A stretch of 64,000 nt of DNA from Megasphaera paucivorans. GTDB taxonomy: Bacteria; Bacillota; Negativicutes; Veillonellales; Megasphaeraceae. The notes below the pieces were generated by a model. That model was given only the letters and a program-made list of their open reading frames with translations, had not been told where the DNA came from and did not search any database. Position 1 is the first letter of the stretch; the number at the start of each line of letters is the position of its first letter. Shown piece after piece: positions 58,781-64,000 of the stretch. The stretch covers positions 54,820-118,819 of the forward strand of contig NZ_FNHQ01000005.1 in NCBI RefSeq assembly GCF_900103535.1, in the 5' to 3' direction. A program made the position numbers and the translations under genes.

Positions 58781-59329
58781 TTAGGGAGAGATACGCCGCA
58801 TACGCAGCTCTATCGATCCATCTTGACACAAATGCATGACGGTCCGGTACGGGCTGTGTTCCCGTTCCTGCTGCTGCCGGTGCTGCATGCAATTCGTGAT
58901 TTCAAGCCAATTCCGCTGAATCAAGGTATCACTGATCTCCGGATAAAATAAGCGGGCAAACATCGTGACCTCCGGATCGACTTCCGGCTCAGGAAATCGG
59001 TTACCTGCTGCAGCTTCCTGCCGGATTTTCCGCAGGCGATGCAATATGCGCGATTTTTCCGTATCCTTCACACCCGTCTCGGGCCGAGATGTTTTCATAT
59101 ATTCCTCCCTTGCCATCGCTCGCCATTCTTCGACAATTTCAGCAATGGAGGGCAGAAATCGATACCGGATGATCAGTCTGCGCGACAAGTTCCTCGCTTG
59201 ATCCAGCGTCATCGTATCCGGCAGCAGTTCATCAATGATAGTCGTCCAGCGGCTATCGATCTGCTGGGCCTGTCTTTGAAAACAACTGATTAAGTTTCCG
59301 AGCAACAGCTGGCGAGAATCCAAATTCAT
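58781..59329 (-). CDS. Phage-type replication accessory protein (helicase loader/replisome-like), tentative
   Basis: 182 residues, mainly helical, with segments LPSIAEIVEEWRAMAREEYMK and EVTMFARLFYPEISDTLIQRNWLEI, as seen in small phage replication proteins that pair with DnaD-like proteins. The start at 59329 follows AGGAGG and lies inside the end of the DnaD-like gene (77-nt overlap), so the two are coupled. No ATPase motif is present, so it is not a DnaC-type loader itself. The function is inferred from position. Confidence 0.5.
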   Translation of the reverse strand: MNLDSRQLLLGNLISCFQRQAQQIDSRWTTIIDELLPDTMTLDQARNLSRRLIIRYRFLPSIAEIVEEWRAMAREEYMKTSRPETGVKDTEKSRILHRLRKIRQEAAAGNRFPEPEVDPEVTMFARLFYPEISDTLIQRNWLEITNCMQHRQQQEREHSPYRTVMHLCQDGSIELRMRRISP

Positions 59330-60044
59330 TGTCTTGTTCCTCCTGCGTGTATCGCGGACTATTCCGCAAAATGCCTTGTATATATCGGATATGCGATTTG
59401 CCTTGCACATAGGCTTTATCAATAGCGTCGCAAACCGCCTCCGTTCCCCAATCCGCTTCAAGTTCCCGCAGTTCCTGTACCGTCCCTGCCGAAATCATCC
59501 CGAAATGCTGCTGATAATAGTCCCCCGCTCTTTGCAGCGGTTCCGGCAAATCAGCCTTTTCCGCCTCCTCGCAAGACACCTGGGATTCCGTCTGTGGAGC
59601 CGCTGCGAAACAGGATGCCTCCACTAGGTGGTGTGCGTCCGTCTTATCGGCAGCCGCTGCCTGCCGCTGTCGATAAGCGGCCACGCGCTTACGGGTATGT
59701 TCCCGGCGGCGCTGCAGCGTATCGTAGTCCTGATCCTCCTCCCACGTAAGCAGGCGGATCATACCGTTTTCCTCACGTACGAGAAGTTCCAGTTCTTCGA
59801 ACAGTTCCAACACCTTTTCCATAAAAGGCTTCCGTCGTCCCAGATGACGAGCCAGTAATTCGGCCGTCATTGCCTGTCTGCTTGATAGATATATGTACCC
59901 GCGGTCATTGATTTTGCCTGCCATATCCTTGAGCATGCACCAGATAACATAATAGGAATCACCATTGGGCTGATGCAGCATATACCGCACCTTGGGAGTA
60001 TCAAATATACCTACCTGCGTTTTGAGCCACTGTAACTGTTTCAC
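59253..60044 (-). CDS. Phage replisome organizer-like protein with DnaD domain
   Basis: 263 residues. The N-terminal domain (LKTQVGIFDTPKVRYMLHQPNGDSYYVIWCMLKDMAG) matches phage replisome organizer N-terminal domains. The C-terminal DnaD-like part has QRAGDYYQQHFGMISAGTVQELREL and GKSHIRYIQGIL. The start codon is GTG at 60044 with AAAAGGAG upstream. It heads an operon with the gene that follows. The promoter region holds TTACGTTGCGATTT, near-identical to the motif before the sigma factor. Confidence 0.85.
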   Translation of the reverse strand: MKQLQWLKTQVGIFDTPKVRYMLHQPNGDSYYVIWCMLKDMAGKINDRGYIYLSSRQAMTAELLARHLGRRKPFMEKVLELFEELELLVREENGMIRLLTWEEDQDYDTLQRRREHTRKRVAAYRQRQAAAADKTDAHHLVEASCFAAAPQTESQVSCEEAEKADLPEPLQRAGDYYQQHFGMISAGTVQELRELEADWGTEAVCDAIDKAYVQGKSHIRYIQGILRNSPRYTQEEQDNEFGFSPAVARKLNQLFSKTGPADR

Positions 60045-60123
60045 AGAAAAACACTCCTTTTATATGGATAGTTTGGTTTGGGAAAATTACCCCTCTACTT
60101 ATATAAGGGATTTTTCCAAGGCG

Positions 60124-60137
60124 AAATCGCAACGTAA
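60124..60137 (-). promoter_or_regulatory. Shared promoter-like motif upstream of the DnaD-like operon
   Basis: Minus strand TTACGTTGCGATTT, about 80 nt before the start. See the matching motif at 57157-57170. Confidence 0.5.
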
Positions 60138-60244
60138 ATTCAATTGTTTATAATTTATTTATAATTTGTTTATTATCGGCCCATGAAAAAGAGGGTATAT
60201 TTCTTTCTGTTTCTATTCTGCTTATCATTTTTTCTTTTTCTGCT

Positions 60245-60258
60245 GCGTTACGTAACGC
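60245..60258. promoter_or_regulatory. 14-bp palindrome GCGTTACGTAACGC
   Basis: A perfect palindrome whose core TTACGTAA shares bases with the motif at 60124. It lies about 200 nt upstream of the DnaD-like gene and could be an operator. The surrounding 60.14-60.32 kb holds no gene that I can support. Confidence 0.4.
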
Positions 60259-60324
60259 GTTACCCATATTCCGCCGGCAGACTCATACGATCCACGTTTT
60301 TCCCCTATATAACAGAACTGCAGG

Positions 60325-60373
60325 CAAAAAAGACCACCTCCCGCTGCCTATCGGCAGCAGAAGGTGGTCTTTT
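60325..60373 (-). terminator. Intrinsic terminator of the diguanylate cyclase gene
   Basis: AAGACCACCT pairs with AGGTGGTCTT enclosing a CTGCC/GGCAG stem, with a T run on the minus strand, 41 nt after the GGDEF gene stop. Confidence 0.85.
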
Positions 60374-60414
60374 GATACAAACACATAAGTCCGTAACAAT
60401 AGAGAAGAAACGTA

Positions 60415-61305
60415 TTATAAACCGCATATGGAATTGCGGCCTTTTTGTTTTGCTTGATATAAATTCCGATCTACCTGCTCCAGCCATTCCTGCATTTCCA
60501 TATCTGTCTGAAGTGGACAGAACCCGATACTGCAGGAGGTCCGGATGATTCCCTCCGGCACGGTAAAGGTAAATGCCGCCACCGCATCATGCACCGTCCG
60601 GGTGATCCGTTCGGCTTCTGCCCGGGATACGTCCTCCAGATACAGCAGGAATTCATCTCCGCCATACCGGACAACCCAGCTTGACAAATTGGGAACCGCC
60701 GCCTGCAGCAGTCCGGCAAATTGCTGCAGCACGGCATCTCCGGCCCGGTGTCCGTAAACATCGTTGATATGTTTAAAAAAGTCCATATCAACCATCAGCA
60801 AATATGCCGCTGTACCGGCCAATACATGATTGAACAGCTGTATCGGCAGCCGTTCGTTGATGAACCGCCGGTTAAAGACGCCCGTCAATTCATCCTTGAC
60901 GACCGAATCATTGAAACGCAAGATCGCCTCGGCAAAATTCTCTTCTTTGCCGTCCCTCATCGTAGTCCAGATACTTTTATGCGTAATATCCGTCAGCAGT
61001 TCCAATACATAGTGTGTTTCGTGCCACGAAAACAGGCTGGCCGTAACCAGAAAAACCTGTGACCCTATCATTTCAAACTTAAATAAGGTTGTTTTCTCCT
61101 GCTGCACGCGCAGGGCGATGCAATTATCACAGAATCGATCTTTGTTCCAGACACTGTAGCAGGGGGATTTCTCCAAATCCGGCACCTCTTTGCCCGGATT
61201 ATACACGACCGTATTGCGTACGGGATCTACGATCCGCACGACATCATACACATTGGTTAACACAGATAACGCATGTTCTACTTTTTCTAAAAATAAATGA
61301 TCCAT
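60415..61305 (-). CDS. Diguanylate cyclase (GGDEF domain) with N-terminal sensory domain
   Basis: About 296 residues. The C-terminal GGDEF domain (about 130-295) has DELTGVFNRR, the active-site loop VRYGGDEFLLY, and no clear inhibitory RxxD four or five residues before it. The N-terminal part (1-120) is PAS-like and contains CYSVWNKDRFCDNCIALRV, a Cys-rich motif that might bind metal or a cluster. It makes c-di-GMP. The start at 61305 follows AAAGGA. It is transcribed alone between terminators. Confidence 0.92.
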   Translation of the reverse strand: MDHLFLEKVEHALSVLTNVYDVVRIVDPVRNTVVYNPGKEVPDLEKSPCYSVWNKDRFCDNCIALRVQQEKTTLFKFEMIGSQVFLVTASLFSWHETHYVLELLTDITHKSIWTTMRDGKEENFAEAILRFNDSVVKDELTGVFNRRFINERLPIQLFNHVLAGTAAYLLMVDMDFFKHINDVYGHRAGDAVLQQFAGLLQAAVPNLSSWVVRYGGDEFLLYLEDVSRAEAERITRTVHDAVAAFTFTVPEGIIRTSCSIGFCPLQTDMEMQEWLEQVDRNLYQAKQKGRNSICGL

Positions 61306-61395
61306 GATGAATAATCCTTTATACATGAACAAAATACACGGCAACCAGCTGTTACCTATCCGATATTATACTATATTCCCCTCATAATAAAAATA

Positions 61396-61434
61396 AGTGC
61401 AGAAGAAAATTTATATAAAAATCTCGTCTGCACT
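61396..61434 (-). terminator. Hairpin downstream of the YadA/OmpA gene (distal)
   Basis: AGTGCAGA and TCTGCACT form a perfect 8-bp stem, followed on the minus strand by TATTTTTATT. It is the second of two hairpins after the adhesin gene. Confidence 0.55.
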
Positions 61435-61446
61435 CACCGTAAAATA

Positions 61447-61484
61447 CACCCTCCGGGCTGGAATACTATCCAACCCGGAGGGTG
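61447..61484 (-). terminator. Hairpin downstream of the YadA/OmpA gene (proximal)
   Basis: CACCCTCCGGG pairs with CCCGGAGGGTG (11 bp) around a 16-nt loop, then TATTTT on the minus strand. Together with the next hairpin it should end the adhesin transcript. Confidence 0.7.
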
Positions 61485-61549
61485 CACTGCAAATCACAAG
61501 CTAGAAGGAATAACCACCATTCTTTCGGCGGCTTGTAACCATAGCAAGA

Positions 61550-64000
61550 CTATTGAATTTCAGTTCTGCGGTTGATTGCTCTGCCTACTTCCGTATCATT
61601 GCTGGCGATCGGATGGCTGGCTCCCATGGAAATGACCTGAATACGGGATTGATCGATACCGTTGCTTACCAAGAAGGACTTGATTGCTTCGGCACGTTGC
61701 ATTGCCAATGCCGTATTGTAGGTATCCGTTCCTACATTATCCGTATTGCCTGTTAATACCAGCTTTTCACCATCATGCTTCTTGGCATATTCCAATACCT
61801 TCAGCAGATACGGTGCCATTTCCGGCTTAAGATCAGATTTATCGAAATCAAACTGGATATTGCCCAGTGCTTCATTGACGATCTGTTTTTCCGTCTTTAC
61901 GCTGCCCATTTCCAGTTTCAACGCTTCGATTTCTTTCTTGAGGGCTGCAATATCTGCCGAATTATCCATTGCTTTTACTTCCGGTGAAGACTTGCCAAGC
62001 CGCACGGTAACGCCGAAACGCCACATTCTTTCCCCGCTGTCGAGAGCCATGGCCGCTCCGAGCAAGACATCACGGTTCACATAGTGATAGGCTCCGAAAG
62101 CGATGGCGCCTTGTCCGCGATAATTGCCTGTAGAAGCAGAGATCATGGTCTTGTTCTTCTTGTCATAATCCAAAGGTGCGAGTCCGCTGATAGCCGCTGC
62201 CATCGCGCCTACTCGATTAATACGGGTGTCAAATTGCCCGATGGATTGATAGGCTGCAAATAACTGGCTGCCGTTAACAGCATCGGTACTGGTTGCGTTG
62301 ACCTGTCCGGCCGCCACATTTTGGATCTGACGTTCGTTGCCAGCACTCCCTACACTGACGACACCAACAGGACTGGCCCCGGCAAAGCTGTACGAACTAC
62401 CGTTGATGCTGGTTCCGGCCGTAGCGACGGCTGCCGTGCTGGAGGAATTATTCCCCAGAACAATACTGTTGTTTGTCGTTTGACTGATATTATTTCCTAT
62501 AGCAAAGGTGTTGTTGGAACTGATTGTATTGTCGTTCCCAATGGAATAGGAGCTGTTCCCGGTAACGGTACTCGGATCTCCGATAGCTCCCGATCCCGTT
62601 CCGCTGACCACATTCCCTGGGCCGATAGATATGCTGCTGGCTCCGGAAGCAGAGGCTCCGGCGCCGATAGCGACAGAACTATCCGCACTCCCATGCGCAT
62701 TGGTGCCAATGGATACGGTATTGCTATCCTGCACATTATTTCCGGAATTATTGCCGATGGCCACATTATTCGATCCCGTTACATTATTCCCGGAATTATT
62801 GCCAAAAGAGGTGTTGTTGCTGCCTGCTACCGTATTGCCTGTAGAAATTCCGAAAGACGTATTGTTATTGCCGGCAACGGTGTTGCCTGCAGAATTGCCA
62901 AAGGAGGTGTTGGCACTGCCGTTTACCGTATTGCCTGTAGAAATTCCGAAAGACGTATTGGCACTGCCGGTAATGCTGCTGCCGGAGGAATTGCCAAAGG
63001 TCGTATTGGCATTGCCGCTTACATTGTTGCCGACATACGTACCGGACGCGGTGTTGCTGCTTCCTGTGACATCATTGCCCGTAAAGGTACCGGAAGACGT
63101 GTTGGCAATTCCCGTTACGGAATTTCCGCTCGCTGTCCCGGAGGCGGTATTGGCAATACCGGTCACATCATTGCCGGTCGCTGTTCCGGTGGCGGTGTTA
63201 GCCGCTCCTGCTACCGTATTTCCCGTATCCGTACCGGAAGAAGTATTAGAAAGACCGGTCACATCATTGCCGGAATCTGTTCCGGAAGCCGTATTGGAAC
63301 TGCCTAGGACACTGCTGCCCGAAGACGTTCCCGAAGCCGTGTTGGAATTACCCAGTACGCCGTTACCCGTATCCGTTCCCGAAGCGGTGTTGGAATCGCC
63401 CCATACGTGATTACCCGAAGACGTACCCGATGCCGTGTTGCTATTACCCCAGACATGATTACCGGAAGAGGTCCCCGAGGCCGTATTGGAATCGCCCCAT
63501 ACATGGTTGCCGCTGCTGTCTCCCGCAGCCGTGTTATTATTACCCAGTACGTTGTTCCCGGATTCATTGCCGGTTACGGTGTTGTTATCGCCGCGCACCT
63601 TATTTCCTGATTCGTTGCCCGTCACGGTGTTGTTATCACCATGTACTTTATTTCCAGATTCATTGCCGGTCACGGTATTGTTATTGCCACGTACCTTATT
63701 CCCGGAATCCGTACCGGTTACCGTGTTGTTGTCTCCGCGTACCTTATTCCCGGAATCCGTACCGATTACCGTGTTGCTGTCACCATGCACTTTATTTCCG
63801 GAATTACTGCCGGACACCGTATTGAAACTGCCGTTCACGAGATTGCCGCTCTGTGCTCCAGAAGCCGTGTTCGCATCACCAGTTACAAGATTTCCCGTAG
63901 CTGTACCGGAGGCCGTATTCGCATTGCCGTTCACACCATTGCCCGTAAGCGTACCCGAAGCGGTATTGGTGTTGCCAGTTACGAAGTTGCCACTCGTATT
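61550..64000 (-). CDS. Trimeric autotransporter-like adhesin with YadA anchor and C-terminal OmpA domain, N terminus outside window
   Basis: At least 816 residues; the reading frame stays open to the window edge. The N-terminal 400 or so residues are 14-residue repeats of type GNxVxGxxNTxxGT. Then come YadA-like head motifs (SSVAIGAGASASGASSISIG), a stalk/neck region (RQIQNVAAGQVNATSTDAVNGSQL) and a YadA-type membrane anchor (INRVGAMAAAISGLAPLDYD ... GQGAIAFGAYHYVNRDVLLGAAMAL ... WRFGVTVRLG). A coiled coil (KKEIEALKLEMGS) and an OmpA peptidoglycan-binding domain (IQFDFDKSDLKPE ... NTDNVGTDTYNTALAMQRAEAIKSFL ... GRAINRRTEIQ) follow. The anchor is normally the last domain, so the OmpA extension is notable. 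Confidence 0.9.
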   Translation of the reverse strand, partial: NTSGNFVTGNTNTASGTLTGNGVNGNANTASGTATGNLVTGDANTASGAQSGNLVNGSFNTVSGSNSGNKVHGDSNTVIGTDSGNKVRGDNNTVTGTDSGNKVRGNNNTVTGNESGNKVHGDNNTVTGNESGNKVRGDNNTVTGNESGNNVLGNNNTAAGDSSGNHVWGDSNTASGTSSGNHVWGNSNTASGTSSGNHVWGDSNTASGTDTGNGVLGNSNTASGTSSGSSVLGSSNTASGTDSGNDVTGLSNTSSGTDTGNTVAGAANTATGTATGNDVTGIANTASGTASGNSVTGIANTSSGTFTGNDVTGSSNTASGTYVGNNVSGNANTTFGNSSGSSITGSANTSFGISTGNTVNGSANTSFGNSAGNTVAGNNNTSFGISTGNTVAGSNNTSFGNNSGNNVTGSNNVAIGNNSGNNVQDSNTVSIGTNAHGSADSSVAIGAGASASGASSISIGPGNVVSGTGSGAIGDPSTVTGNSSYSIGNDNTISSNNTFAIGNNISQTTNNSIVLGNNSSSTAAVATAGTSINGSSYSFAGASPVGVVSVGSAGNERQIQNVAAGQVNATSTDAVNGSQLFAAYQSIGQFDTRINRVGAMAAAISGLAPLDYDKKNKTMISASTGNYRGQGAIAFGAYHYVNRDVLLGAAMALDSGERMWRFGVTVRLGKSSPEVKAMDNSADIAALKKEIEALKLEMGSVKTEKQIVNEALGNIQFDFDKSDLKPEMAPYLLKVLEYAKKHDGEKLVLTGNTDNVGTDTYNTALAMQRAEAIKSFLVSNGIDQSRIQVISMGASHPIASNDTEVGRAINRRTEIQ
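62830..64000 (-). repeat. Tandem 42-bp coding repeats of the adhesin
   Basis: Units of about 42 bp encode 14 residues with Asn-Thr and Ser-Gly-Asn at fixed places. At least 25 units lie in the window and the array continues past its end. Adjacent units such as those around 63540-63800 are nearly identical, so unit number may vary by slippage or recombination. Confidence 0.8.

Noticed and set aside
60183..60548. A 121-codon plus-strand frame with a hydrophobic N terminus
   Set aside because: It runs through the strong terminator of the diguanylate cyclase gene and into the antisense of that gene, and it lacks a ribosome-binding site.
62830..64000. A CRISPR array at the regular 42-bp repeats
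   Set aside because: The repeats are in-frame coding repeats of the adhesin with no spacer-repeat alternation and no cas genes.

Overview
The window looks like chromosomal DNA of a diderm Firmicute (Negativicutes, Veillonellales), probably a Megasphaera-like anaerobe. This is an inference: Gram-positive style ribosome-binding sites (AGGAGG) and many strong intrinsic terminators occur beside outer-membrane proteins (a Wzi-like barrel, a YadA/OmpA adhesin, an RND pump). No rRNA, tRNA or CRISPR array was recognised.

Layout. (1) 1-6.9 kb: start of a LivH/UrtB-type permease behind tandem leader hairpins, two overlapping tiny membrane ORFs, a Wzi-like barrel, two Flp-type prepilins, and a small membrane protein followed by a two-component system. 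(2) 6.9-11.7 kb: a sigma-54 activator next to a CoA-transferase/acyl-CoA-dehydrogenase operon that carries a textbook -24/-12 promoter, then a secreted chagasin-like inhibitor. (3) 12-14.2 kb: a satellite microcompartment locus (PduU/EutS shell protein, PduV/EutP GTPase, MIP channel) and a deleted group II intron. (4) 14.3-19.5 kb: a zinc-binding lipoprotein, an EmrAB-type pump with its TetR regulator and operators, and a GNAT. (5) 19.6-24.8 kb: a liv ABC operon headed by a P-II protein. (6) 25.1-25.6 kb: an IS3 remnant and a very strong hairpin.

(7) 25.6-40.8 kb, all minus strand: a B12-independent propanediol-utilisation microcompartment. The glycyl radical diol dehydratase and its activase make propionaldehyde. 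PduP and PduL convert this to propionyl-CoA and propionyl phosphate, and PduQ reduces part of it to propanol. PduA, PduJ, PduB, PduN, a PduK-like protein and PduT form the shell. PduS/PduT probably carry electrons, EutJ and a flavoprotein-like protein are accessory, MetK would supply SAM for the activase, and PocR is the likely regulator. The satellite PduU/PduV/channel locus probably belongs to the same system.

(8) 41-56.4 kb: a modular accessory region. An MmyB-type regulator plus TetR/RND pump, a pair of PEP-mutase-family lyases with an MFS carrier and a PrpR-type sigma-54 activator, and an XRE-cupin/YczE pair are each bounded by related hairpin repeats. (9) 56.4-60 kb: a small phage-derived cluster (sigma factor, DUF2922/DUF1659, amidase, DnaD-like and partner) without virion genes. 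(10) 60.4-64 kb: a diguanylate cyclase and a large trimeric-autotransporter-like protein whose YadA anchor is followed by an OmpA domain; its N terminus lies beyond the window.
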